In this document: positions 1 through 9,903 of the stretch, piece by piece
Position numbering within the stretch: the first letter of the stretch is position 1
Layout of the letters: every line of letters starts with the position of its first letter
Translations under genes and position numbers: made by a program
Assembly (NCBI GenBank): GCA_003427395.1
Contig: BFEA01000247.1
Coordinates: 1,420,124 to 1,455,337, forward strand
Length of the DNA stretch: 35,214 nt
Source: Chara braunii
Lineage: Eukaryota > Streptophyta > Charophyceae > Charales > Characeae
Reading direction: 5' to 3'
Notes under the pieces: generated by a model
Seen by the model: only the letters and a program-made list of their open reading frames with translations
The model's database searches: none
What the model was told of the DNA's origin: nothing

Positions 1-53
1 GGGGGGGGGGGGGGAGAGATGGATATTGCACCTTCATCTGTCATGGTGACCGC

Positions 54-203
54 TGTCAAGCGCATCGGTCCTGCAAGGGGACCTTCCCGGCCGCGTCACG
101 TAGGATTTTGCAGGACTTTGTCTCAGAGTGTTGCCGCTCAGGTCGAGTGCGCCAGCCATACCTCTCACGAACCCGTATGACAGGATAAGGTCACACGAGG
201 TAC
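54..203. repeat. Left arm of 150-bp long inverted repeat (copy A)
   Basis: The reverse complement of this block matches 5593-5742 along its whole length with scattered substitutions. Shared landmarks include GGTATGGCTGGCGCACTC and CCTGCAAAATCCTA. The outer end begins TGTCAAGCGCATCGG. CCGC lies just outside both outer ends (50-53 and 5743-5746), which could be a short target duplication. No transposase is visible between the arms. It may be the terminal inverted repeat of a large non-autonomous DNA element or a foldback structure. Confidence 0.7.
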
Positions 204-206
204 AAC

Positions 207-307
207 TGGCACACTGGACTAGAGCGGCAACGCTCTGAGACAAAGTCCTATAAAAGTCTGCGTGACATGACCGAGAGGGTCCCCTTGCGGGACCGATGTG
301 CTCGACA
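207..307. repeat. Partial inverted copy of the same repeat (copy B)
   Basis: This block repeats the outer two thirds of copy A in opposite orientation, for example AGCGGCAACGCTCTGAGACAA and GGGTCCCCTTGCGGGACCGATG with small changes. Copies A and B therefore form a hairpin of roughly 100-bp arms with a loop of about 60-70 bases at the left edge of the structure. It is in the same orientation as copy C. Confidence 0.65.
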
Positions 308-1757
308 GGTGGCGCCGTTGTCGGGGAATCTCGGCTGCCTATCGGGGTCCTCTGTGAACGAACCCAGGTTATTGGCAGGCTGATGATCTAGGCAAAACGA
401 CAATATTGATGCTGATGATTATAAGTCAATAATAAGTGTGTGCGGATTGGTTGAGAATGGGAAGTGTTTGGTGATGCACTTACGCACTCTGGCGCGTATG
501 ATGGCAGCTTCAGTGAGCACCTTTTGATTTTAGCATTTTAGGTGATCGGACGATACTTTGCATGTTGATGCTGCTTAGGTTGAGTGAGGCGGCATCAGCC
601 TTGTTGGGCGTGTCCATTACTGAAGTGAGCTCTTGTGGTAATTGTCAAAGCCACAAGGCTAGTTGACTTATTACATGAGTGTTGTGTTTCTCATATGTTG
701 GGAGGTGATTAATTTTAGACGAGGCGCCTTCCCCTAGTTAATAAAACCTTGCTTTAAGCAAGGCTTTCGGTAAGAGAGTGACATGGATGAGGGGGTGACT
801 AATGAGCTCGAGGTGAGGGGTTTAATCGTAAAGGTTTTTCCTTGAGCTAAGGTTGAGTTGTGGTATGATAGGTACTGTGATGAGTGTTGTGCCTCGACTC
901 TTCGGTGGTGTCAGCGGTGATAAGTTGAGTCACTTGTGGATTGCCTAGTTGTAACTTCTGATAAACTCGTAGAGTAGTGGTTACTTGGCTAGAGGTTTGG
1001 CTAATCTGAAGAGAGATCTGTGTCTTAGACATGGGTGGTATATAGTTTGTTATGAGGCGATTTAATTTGTTTGCTTCTATATGTTTTTTTTTTTTTTTTT
1101 TTTTTAATGCCTGATTGACGACGTGTGTATGGATTGCCTTCCAAGAGGACATAGACTCTGCTTGAAACCCACGTCTGGCATGGGACTTGAGGTGAATCGG
1201 GTGACCTGTTTCTGTGGAAGGTGGTTCTTCCTTAAGTAAGTCAGTCAACATATGTAGTTTGTTCTCAATGGAAGTGCATTCTTGAATTGTTACTCCGTCG
1301 TTAGAGCTTAAAGACGCAACTAGCAGTCTTGAGAATGATAGTGAGGCCCACATCGGAACTATGTTCTGGCCCATTAGTGGAGTGTTGTTACCTTTCCTCC
1401 GGATAGGAAAGTAACTACGTTATCAAATAAGCGAGCAAGAAGGGGCTTGTTACCTTGTTTGAACGTTGATGGCGAAGTGGGGCAGCTATTGCTTAGCCAG
1501 GGAGGGTCTAGAGTGACGACCTGGGCCAAACTCTCATTAGGTAGGGGCACCATACTTAGATAGTGCGGGATCGTCACATGTTGCTTTGATAAGTATGAGT
1601 GGGGTTGCCCTTCTAACCCTGATAGGTTCGGTAAGGTGCAAGCGTTGGAATCGGAGGGGGGTGCGATGAGGCTTGATCCTTAGAGCGGGGCTCAGGAATC
1701 AAGATGTTATCCCAAAAGGATTACACCTCCCCTCAACATTATATGCTTCGCTTAAAA
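308..1757. other. Unassigned sequence inside the long inverted repeat
   Basis: I see no recognisable gene. Two adjoining minus-strand open frames (847-1374, 175 codons, and 1374-1577, 67 codons) have no motif I recognise. The longer one reads through a poly-T run on the plus strand (1084-1105) as a lysine tract, which argues against a functional protein. Confidence 0.5.
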
Positions 1758-2208
1758 GTTGAATGGTTCAGTCTCTTGTTTTATTTTGAGGGAGAAGTTT
1801 GTTTGGTGAAAGGCTAAGCATTGTTTCTTAAGCTGAATGGTTTAACCTGAAGACACACACTAACTAGAAATACTTCATTTATATTTGCATGTGAACAGAC
1901 AGTTGGACATTGTTTCTAAGGTGAATGGTTCAACTTAAGCATTACATCACTAAACAGAGAGATAAATTGGGCAAGTTGAGCGTTGTTTCTAAGTTGAATG
2001 GCTCAGTCCCCTGCCCATATTTTGAAGAGAAGTCAGAGAGTTATTAAATTTTGGATATTTAAACAGTCCAGGGTGATTAAGCTTTGTTTCCAAGCAGAAA
2101 GGTCTAGTCACATGCCCAAAGAAGAGGGATGTAGTTGTGCAACTTGTTCGTGTATAATCTAAGGCAAGCTAGGCATTGTTTCTAAGTTGAATGGTCTAGC
2201 GCCATGCC
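1758..2208. repeat. Degenerate tandem repeat, about 70-100 bp units
   Basis: The phrase CATTGTTTCTAAGTTGAATGG, often followed by a TCAG or TCTAG and CATGCCC tail, recurs near 1760, 1821, 1909, 1981, 2083 and 2173 with substitutions. Spacing varies between about 72 and 102 bases. No coding frame is shared by the units. It looks like an old, decayed minisatellite. Confidence 0.7.
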
Positions 2209-2531
2209 ATATGTAAGATGGGTAAAATGGTTAATCATCTGGAGGATAAATTAACTATCTTATGTGGAAATAACTTGGGGTTTCAAGTGAGAGTACTTAC
2301 CCATTGTGCTATGGACTTGCATGTGATTGAGTGCAAGCTCTACCTGTTCTGAGTTTCAACTTTGATAGGTAGTTGCTTAAAATGCTCGCTATGTACTGGA
2401 GTTCTAGGAGTTAGTTCAATTTCTGCATTTTTTCAGCTAAGTTTATTTTTGTACTTGGCTTTGTGTAAATCTTGGGAAGGCACTTTTGCTAAAGGAAGTG
2501 TCGCCCAAATTTATGCAAATCCAAGGAGTTA

Positions 2532-3047
2532 GGGCATACTCACACGGGGACCAAAAGTCTCAAAAATTTGAGGCATTTGGTTTGTTTTTTTTTAGGCATT
2601 TGGTCCTCGTGTGGTCACACGGGCAGACCTCGTCCAAAGAGGACTGTCGCGACCCTGACACTTCATTCAGGGCAAGTGCACCTGGTCATACGGGGGAGGA
2701 CCAAACGAAAAGATGGATTGTTTTATTTATTTATTTTCACGTTAGTATAACGCCTGGGCCGTATCTACAACTTAAATGTTCATGGTCGCACTTTCAGTTA
2801 TTTGGCGGACCGTCTTCTTCGTCTACGATTCTCTTCAATTCGTGAAAACGTTAAAAAAAAAAAAACGAAAGGTAATTTGAGACCACCTCCGGAGGTGGTC
2901 TCAAAAAGGGTACGTCCGCGGCCCCGCAGGCCGTTGACAGAAGGGTCACCGTTTGAGGCATTTGGGTAGAGAGCCTCTCCAGTGTGATTCGAAAAATGAC
3001 TCGAATTTTGGGATTTTGGTTCTTTTGGTCCTCGTGTGAGTATGCCC
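2532..3047. mobile_element. 516-bp Harbinger/Tourist-like MITE with TTA target duplication
   Basis: The left end reads GGGCATACTCACACGGGGAC and the right end is its near-perfect reverse complement, ending GTCCTCGTGTGAGTATGCCC. TTA flanks both sides (2529-2531 and 3048-3050). A 3-bp TTA or TAA duplication with GG-starting inverted repeats is the hallmark of PIF/Harbinger elements and their Tourist-type MITEs. The internal sequence has no transposase but holds further partial copies of the CCTCGTGTGGTCACACGGG motif and a 30-bp palindrome. The insertion splits a unit of the surrounding tandem repeat. Confidence 0.85.
2876..2905. repeat. 30-bp perfect palindrome inside the MITE
   Basis: The half-site TTTGAGACCACCTCC is followed directly by its reverse complement with no spacer. 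It could extrude as a cruciform or fold as an RNA hairpin if the MITE is transcribed. It is not at the element ends, so it is not a terminal repeat. Confidence 0.9.
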
Positions 3048-3660
3048 TTAGTCAAATTTTGACTTTGCAAATTTCAAACTTTGTCTGAGTTTCATATCTG
3101 GCTTAATAGAAATTTGGGAAGTCTACTTTTCTAGGGGAAGTGGTGCCCAAATTTTGACTAAATCATAGAGTTAGGCAAAATTTGACTTTGTGAAAACAGA
3201 GCAATTTTTTTATTATGTATTTAGCTTTGTATAAATTTTGGAAAGACATCTTCTCTAGAGGGAGTGCTGCAAAAATTTCTACAAATATAAAGAGTTAGTT
3301 AAATTTTGTCTTCGCATAATTCAAGTTTTATCTGGAGTTCATATCTAATTTGGTATAAATCTGGGAAACCTACTATTCAAGTTTTATCTTGAGTTCATAT
3401 CTGACTTGGTATAAATTTGGAAAGCCAACTGCCCAAAGTTTTACTAATTCAGGAAGTTAGACAAAATTTGACTCTGTAAAGTCAGAGATCGCTTTCAGAT
3501 TTCATATTTATTTGAGTATAAATTTTGAAAAGATACCTTCTCTAGAGGGAGTCCTATTGAAAGAAAAAAATTTCTTAGTTTTGAGGAGTTAGATTATGTT
3601 TTAACAGGAAAAGTCTTGGCAATCCACCCTGTATAGGGGAGATGCTGTCGAAAGTTTCCT

Positions 3661-5592
3661 TATTCTTCAAGCACCCATTGAGAGGTAAATTTAAACTTAG
3701 TCCTAGGAAAAATTGAGTGAAATGTGATATGGGGTTTATTTTCCATACACTTTTTTTTCTTTTTTTTTTTTTTTAATAACACCCCCGCAGTACTAATGAT
3801 GTTGGTAAAAGCAGGCACCACTAGCACCCGGGGAGAGGCTCCATCTATTGCTGGGGAGCATCACCTGCTAGAAAACGGGTTGAGCGTCCGCAGAATGTAT
3901 CAGAAAAATGTCAGGAAATATAACTGAGAAAAACACCTGCCAACATTGATTACTCTTTCCTCCAGAGAATTGACTGTGCAGATTGTTGGGAAAAGGGAAA
4001 AAAACTCTTCGCCCTGTATCAGGCGTCAGATACCTCCTTCCAAAAAGCTTTACCACCCCATCCCCAACTATTAATCCCTTTGTTCCACTCGATGTCGGTT
4101 GGCAGCTTTATGAGGACACGGTAGATCCTCTGCCACCCTGCCCCCATAAAATTATGCTTTTCCGTCCACTCATAGTCCTGCCATCTTGATCTGTTGCCTA
4201 TTTGTCATTTGGTTGTCATCTGCTTACGCTGCTCCATACCATTGCATGTCCACCATTGCCAGTTGATGAGGCGGGAAGGGGTCTGGGAAGTCTGAGGGNG
4301 GACGCAGCGGGAATCCCTGGTCCACCTTGGTCCATTCTTTGAGTAGTCCCTTCTAAAGTTTAGCATTGGGATTTTGCATGTGTTGTGTTACAGCTCCTTG
4401 GTCATTTCGATTCAAGATCTAATTAGTTTCAGCCTGATCCTACGAGGATCATCTTTTGTTATCGTTTGATAACAGGTCGGTTCATGACAGAACTTTACTT
4501 AGACCTGTACCTCAACTTGATGCCTTAGCGCCAGGGGTTTTACCCAGACTTCTTTCAATGGCCAGTTTAAAGAATCGATGGATTTTATGGAAAGTTGGAC
4601 AATGGGTTGGGCGTGAGTGTGTAAGACATGGTGCGAGTTGCAAGGAACAGTAAAGTTGACCACATTTGTGTATGGCAATGTGGCTTTCACATGTGCGTAT
4701 GTTTTACCCAGGTTAGTGTTTGGAGCTTGATGTATGAGCCTTACCTTGGCGGCAGTGAGAATGACAGCCATATGTCGCACGATCCACATACTTGATGGGC
4801 CTATCCTTTATCCTTTCTATTCTATCTGGAGTTATGATCGATACGTGGATGTTGAGATGGTTGCCTATTTATTTATTGATTGACCTTGTTGATTTTACTT
4901 GTTAAGTTTTATAGTTGGACGTTAAGGTTTGTGGCGGCTATCAAAGTCAAACCCCTTGACCTGTTTCCAGGCCTCTGATGATGGAGCTTTATTCTCAGGG
5001 TTCAGAGGTCTTTAACCGCCACAAAGGGCCAAGGCCCGCCTACCACTCATTTGCGCAGGGTGCAGAAGAGGGTAGGAGTCGCAATCGCCTTTGCGATTGT
5101 CTAGCGTAAAAAGATTAACCCCTCAAGACGCGTGTCGGCGGACACTTGAGTGTCGAAAGCGACCTTCAAGACCATTGAGGACCGCATAATTATGGGTACC
5201 ACATAGTATGCCATCATCGCTGCGATATTTTCATGCATGGCTAGTCGATATGATAGAGCCTACGTCGCTGCGATATTTATCCAGAGTCTCGCGCGTGTCT
5301 TTCGCTTACTTTGTTGACAAAAGGTTACGGGTCGGATACAAAAAGGGACTAGTCGCGATTTATGTGTGAAACTTGGTTTTATTTTGGTGAAGTGTATCGC
5401 ATGGTTAGATGGACCGTCCTAGTCGACCGACGCTGAACCTCGCTTGGGACACCAGCCCAGAGAGCGTCTGTACGTGCGCGGGCCCGATTAAGGCGTTCGA
5501 ACGCGCGTACCCCCTATGATACAACGTATGAGAAACGCCCTCGGCTGGGCCACCTCTACAATTGCAACTGAGCAACCTTCGCATGTGGTTAA
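3661..5592. other. Unassigned AT-rich to mixed sequence
   Basis: I find no convincing gene. Small open frames on both strands (for example 3983-4189 plus and 4499-4789 minus) have no recognisable domains. A poly-T run lies near 3753-3774 and one ambiguous base at 4299. Short local repeats occur around 5220-5275 (CGCTGCGATATTT twice). A small hairpin with CGCAATCGC/GCGATTGTC arms lies near 5075-5100. Confidence 0.5.
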
Positions 5593-5742
5593 GTACCTCA
5601 CGTGACCCTATCCTGTCGTAGGGGTTCGCGAGAGGTATGGCTGGCGCACTCGGTCGAAGCGGCAACGCTTTGAGACAGAGTCCTGCAAAATCCTATGTGA
5701 CGCAACTGGGAGGGTCCCCTTGCAGGGCCGATGCGGTCGACA
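5593..5742. repeat. Right arm of 150-bp long inverted repeat (copy C)
   Basis: This block is the inverted counterpart of 54-203 and the same-orientation counterpart of 207-307. It runs from GTACCTCACGTGACC to GCCGATGCGGTCGACA. It bounds the right side of the structure, and the CCGC that follows matches the CCGC preceding copy A. Confidence 0.7.
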
Positions 5743-6078
5743 CCGCACTTAGAAGATCGATAATTGACTCTGCAATTTTGAAACTGCACTTCGGAGATCG
5801 ACCATCGGGTGTCGTGTCAATTTCAATTCGAGAACTCTCACATAGGCACGACACGATCATACTGGCTCCAGGACCATCTCACGTCAAAGATCGATTACTG
5901 GCCATGCGTCCTCACATGCTATGCCGTCCGAACATACTCCACCGTCACCTCAAACATTTGCATATAGACCCACACGACATTTGTTTGACACACCCTCACC
6001 TCATGCACTGTCAGAGTTATTGCCAAGAGTTGTCGCCCGGTGCGATCTCAATAGATTGCTAGATCCCTCCACTGCTAC
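5743..6078. other. Unassigned sequence
   Basis: Two plus-strand frames overlap here (5637-6062 and 5921-6382), but neither has a domain I recognise. The first starts inside the inverted repeat, so it is probably fortuitous. A short near-repeat of GATCGA-containing sequence occurs at 5753-5806. Confidence 0.4.
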
Positions 6079-6203
6079 GTGTCTACAGCAACTATATGTC
6101 TACACATGCTATGCCTTGCCACCCTTGCCACCACGCATATATCTACACATGCTATGCCTTGCCGCCCTTGCCACCACGCATATATCTACACATGCTCCGC
6201 CTT
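6079..6203. repeat. 43-bp tandem repeat, about 2.5 copies
   Basis: TCTACACATGCTATGCC followed by TTGCCACCCTTGCCACCACG repeats with the TACACAT marker at 6101, 6144 and 6187, an exact 43-base step. The period is not a multiple of three, so all three plus frames stay open over it, which explains several overlapping spurious reading frames. Confidence 0.85.
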
Positions 6204-6261
6204 CCTGCCATGCATCCACAGAAGAGCATGGCCCAGCAGGCAAACCATTGCACATACTCAC

Positions 6262-6413
6262 GCAGCACATGCAGTCGCCCCCGTCAAAGAGCATGCGCGC
6301 TTGCATGCAGCCATTGCCATCAAAGAACGTGTGCGCTTGCACACACCTCCCTTGTGCCGATCGCTTTGGGCTTGTCCCGTGACGTTTGCTCATGCAGCAC
6401 ATGCAGCAGTCTC
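6262..6413. repeat. Degenerate short repeat related to the following duplication
   Basis: Motifs of the form GCATGCAG, CCATTGCCATCAAAGAACG and GTGCGCTTGCA recur near 6266, 6302 and 6395. They recur again inside both copies of the 319-bp duplication at 6433 and 6752. This looks like a decayed minisatellite of roughly 36-40 bases. The long minus-strand frame through here (6109-6858) is cysteine- and histidine-biased because of these repeats. Confidence 0.5.
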
Positions 6414-7048
6414 CGTCAAGGAACGCGTGTGATTGCATGCACTGGTCGCCATTGGAAAACGAGCACGCTTCTCGATCAGTTCCAGCCCTACCCTCTCCGA
6501 CAATGTTTCCAGACCCTGCCAGCCCGTCCCTAGGCCAAACACGAACCGTTGTGCTCTCCTCCTGGCTCCTCGTGGAAACGTCACCCGGGCCGAATCGCGG
6601 AACTACCGAGCGGGCCTCGCCTTCTCCCGCCCATGGTTTCTTGTGGGCCCGCGGAGGGGCATCACGCGGGGCCCTTTGCAGTTTTAAAGAGTATAGGGAA
6701 GGGATTGGAGTTACACCACAGTTGCTAGGACCCGTCAAGGAATGCGTGTGATTGCATGCAGTGGTTGCCATCAGAGAACGGGTGTGCTTCTCGATCAGTT
6801 CCAGCCCTACCCTCTCCCACAATGTTTCCAGACCCTGCCGGTTCGTTCGCAAGGCCAAACACGAACCGATGTGCTCTCCTCCTGGCTCCTCGTGGATCGC
6901 CCGGGCCGACTCACGGAACTACCGAGCGGGCTCGCCTTCTCCCACCCATGGTTTCTTGTGGGCCCGCGGAAGAGCGTTACGCAGGGCCCTTTGCAGTTTT
7001 TAAGATTATAGGGAAGGGATTGGAGTTACACCACAGTTGCTAGGACCT
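6414..7048. repeat. 319-bp tandem duplication
   Basis: The first copy (6414-6732) starts CGTCAAGGAACGCGTGTGATT and ends GTTGCTAGGACC. The second (6733-7048) starts CGTCAAGGAATGCGTGTGATT and ends with the same 12 bases. The copies differ by scattered substitutions and small indels, so the duplication is not recent. No gene is recognised in either copy. Confidence 0.9.
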
Positions 7049-7178
7049 GGTTGTATTTACAGCGGTGCTGGTTATAGCTTTGCAGTCTCCTTGGGTTGAT
7101 ATTGATATCACAGACCCAATCGGCTATTGAACAACAGACGCTAGTACAGGTCGTCCTTCCATTGAAAGTAGTTTCTAT

Positions 7179-8393
7179 ATGAGTAGTAATACGAAGGAGG
7201 CTGATAACGAGAGAATGTTGAGGAGTGAGACTTCACGAAGACCCTATGTACATCAGACTCTTCCGAAGGGGGAGAAAGACAGCAGGGGAGGCGTGAGAGT
7301 CAGGGTCAGCAATGACAGAATCAGCAGCTACTCAGTTGGCACTATGAAGCCAGACCAGTCAGGTTGTCGCTAGCCAGATGGCTGACCACTATGTGAGTCA
7401 GTCACCACAGACCACTCCTAGACATGAGTCAGAGAGAGAGCTAGCAAGAGTGAAGAAACGGGAGGGAGATTACATCACAAACCAAGCATACTTGAATGCA
7501 TTTGAAGGAGAGAGAGAAGTTGCTCGACTTTGATAAGGGAGGTACACGGAATGAAACGACAAAATAGTGGCCGGTACTTCACTCGGCCTAAGTGCACAAG
7601 TGAGCATTATTATTAGCAAGATAGACCAGTGGTCACAACGCTTGCCATGGTGGTCCAATTGTTTCGTTGCCACCATTTCAGTATCGGTTTGGTATGCCTT
7701 TTCAGACTGGCAGTTCAACTATGAGTGCATCCCAGGTCTCAGTCAATCCTTCTGTAGTCGTGGTCTCGGCCGTGTCTGGGCAATACTTGTGCCGGCAACT
7801 GCAGGGCCATCACAACCTCCTCCATTCATCAAGGCATCACAGTTCCACCAGTTGTGTGTTTACTGTAGAGAATTTAGACATCTGGCTGAGAACAGTAGCT
7901 GTGTATGTCAGGATGGAGGATACACCGAAAGATGCGGAAGTCCTTGCTGCATGCACCTTTTGAAAGCACAGCAGCATGCTGGCTGAGTAGGAAGATTGCT
8001 GCAATGCTGCAGTGTAGTACAATCGTGTTACAACCACGTGTAAAGAATATTACACCAGAGCAGTTGATGGACATGGTGGACCTCCGCGTTTACAACCACA
8101 CACAGGTGCAGCGAGCTACCATCGAGTTGCACATGCTAGACACTTGTAGGAACAAGGACGTTGAGGACTTTACAGAAGAAGTAGAAAAACTGATTAAGGT
8201 CCAAGGAGTTCAGTATGACCCGGATGTTTTTTCAACTAGCTATTTCATGTCCCCTCTTGGCAATATCATGAATCAGTTCACTGATGAGGCCACTACTCAA
8301 CAGAATGATCTCACCTCCCTTAGCCAGAAGGCCCTCAATCTAGAGGCAAAGCTAGGAAATGCAACTGTACCTGTAGGAGTAGTAGGACAGGGA
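7179..8393 (+). pseudogene. Decayed Gag-like retroelement reading frame
   Basis: I do not recognise a named family with certainty. A basic, serine- and arginine-rich N-terminal stretch (7179-7373) is followed in other frames by a glutamine- and serine-rich stretch (about 7660-7850). A zinc-knuckle-like cluster follows near 7855-7905 (CVYC, then His and Cys, but with CX2CX4HX6C spacing instead of the canonical CX2CX4HX4C). A 163-codon frame at 7905-8396 has a hydrophilic helical segment containing ITPEQLMDMVDLRVYNH. The frame changes at least three times, so it cannot make one protein now. Retroviral-type Gag is the best guess. An unrelated decayed host gene is the alternative. Confidence 0.35.
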
Positions 8394-9428
8394 TAAAGAA
8401 GAAACTGCCCTATCACTGGAGAAGAAGGAAATTAATAGAAGGTGAATGTGCTCCCTGCTGAAATGCACACATATCTGGGCATTCTTATGAGTGTTTGGAG
8501 CAATGCGAGGGATAGAATTATGCACATGCAAACATACCAAGTCCATCGATGTTTTCAACTTCGCTTTTTTCATTTTTTTCTTTTTGAGCACTTTTTCGTT
8601 TTTTTACTTGGCTGGAAACCGGGTCCAGTGTACCTTTCATCAAATACCCACTCCACGCTTCCCTTCTTTACGGTCAAGGGACCCGGAGACAGCATTGATT
8701 ACTTCCCTTTTCAAGTTTGCATTTGATATCTTTTTCAGACTTCTTTTCAGTTCCTGGATCTGAATTCCTGCTGTTCCCATTCAGATTGTGAGGATGGATG
8801 GGGATCGCCGCATTATGGCCCTTTAACAAGGGTGATGAATGTGCCTGCAATAAACCTAGTTCATGGCCACCCATCGCGGGCAAGGGTCATCACTTTTGGT
8901 CAAAAGGACAGAAACAGGGCTCAAAGGTCATGTCCCAAGTCTGAGAAATGTTCAGGAAAGGGCCTGGGTCAAACACACCGTCCAGTGCCCCCACGTGAGG
9001 TAGTTGACTCTTGGAAAATCAAGAGTCAGACCAAGCACGGGAAAAGCAGGTCCAAAGTCAAAGTCAACCCAGTAGTCAGCCCCGGGCATAGATCAGATGC
9101 ACATCATTGGTTGTCTGCAGGTATCCGGAAGATTCCAGTCCCGACTGGGCAAAGGCACCTCTGCTTCAAGGATGCATCCAGGCCGTCTAGATCAGGCAAA
9201 TCTGAAGCGTTGACACCATCAAAGGGAAAGACTGGTCCATGACAGTCAATGCTGGTCAACACTACAAAAGGACAGTCAGACACTGGGGAAGGCATTCTGC
9301 CTTGTGCTGGCTTGATGCTACTGCTGTATCGCGAGGCTGCTGGAGTGGTATGTTGGTGCCAGATGCTGCTGAAGGGCGCCAGCCTAGAGGAAGATTATGA
9401 TTGGCACAGCCAGAAATCAGCTGTGTGA
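8394..9428. other. Unassigned sequence left of element 1
   Basis: A 136-codon plus frame (8832-9242) is lysine- and serine-rich without a recognisable domain. The stretch about 8715-8850 resembles 19573-19695, on the far side of element 1, sharing TTTGCATTTGAT, a pyrimidine tract ending TTTTCAG, GAATTCCTGC and GGGCCTTTAAC-like sequence. A 16-base phrase at about 9411-9427 (AGAAATCAGCTGTGTG) recurs at 19216 inside the 5' LTR of element 1. This suggests the left LTR was cut back by rearrangement. Confidence 0.45.
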
Positions 9429-9723
9429 CCTGCTGCTTATTGCGGCCTCTTTCTCCGCCACTGGAGTGTTTTCCCCGCTGCAACCCTCAATGTCACGGTC
9501 ACTAGTAAGTACCGGTCCTTTGGGCCACCCATACGGATGGGTACCCTTGCGGGTCACACACACACACACTCAAATCGACAAGCACTCAGACAGGCATTCA
9601 GATCAGCAAGCACGCACACAGACTTAGAAAGCTCAGCAACAAGGGGGAAACTCAACAAGGCATACATTCCATTGGCAAAACTCATAAATCAGTTTGTCTC
9701 AATCCGTGTTTGGCAGTTCCTCA
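9429..9723 (-). repeat. Truncated 3' LTR of element 1
   Basis: This block aligns with 18966-19258 from TATTGCGG through CAAATCG, GGCATACATTCCATTGGCAAAACTCA and the outer end TTTGGCAGTTCC. It includes a CA microsatellite in the same place. On the minus strand it begins TGAGGAACTGCC, consistent with an LTR start. The remaining roughly 960 bases of the LTR, seen at 18003-18965, are not found left of 9429. No clear polypurine tract lies immediately upstream. Confidence 0.6.
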
Positions 9724-9903
9724 CACGGTAAGAGAGTGAGGTCCCTTCGAGTGAGTAACTCATTCTGAGTCCCTGAGAAACGCGTCGTAAGCGAACATAG
9801 CGAAGAGATTTCGTGAGTACTCGGTAGCAGCGAGTTTTGCAGAGATTTTGGGAACAATCAATATGTCAAATAAATGAGATGTTGCAACATTGGAAGCCAC
9901 CTG

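Larger units (their letters stand above)
2400..3660. repeat. Degenerate tandem repeat, about 120-160 bp units, interrupted by a MITE
   Basis: Units carry a GGAGTTAG-like marker (near 2408, 2526, 3170, 3289, 3452 and 3586), an AAATTTTGACTTTG segment, a TATAAATTTTGGAAAG segment and a CTAGAGGGAGTG segment. After removing the 519 bases added by the insertion at 2532-3050, spacing is about 118-162 bases. One unit (about 3319-3430) has its own internal duplication of roughly 57 bases around ATTCAAGTTTTATCT. It is distinct in sequence from the 1758-2208 family. Confidence 0.7.

Noticed and set aside
1-14. Run of 14 G at the window start
   Set aside because: It may be sequence-end noise or a homopolymer. 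Nothing can be concluded from the edge of the window.
6109-6858. 249-codon minus-strand frame rich in Cys, Met and His
   Set aside because: It is open because of the 43-bp and shorter tandem repeats below it and part of the 319-bp duplication. No domain is visible.
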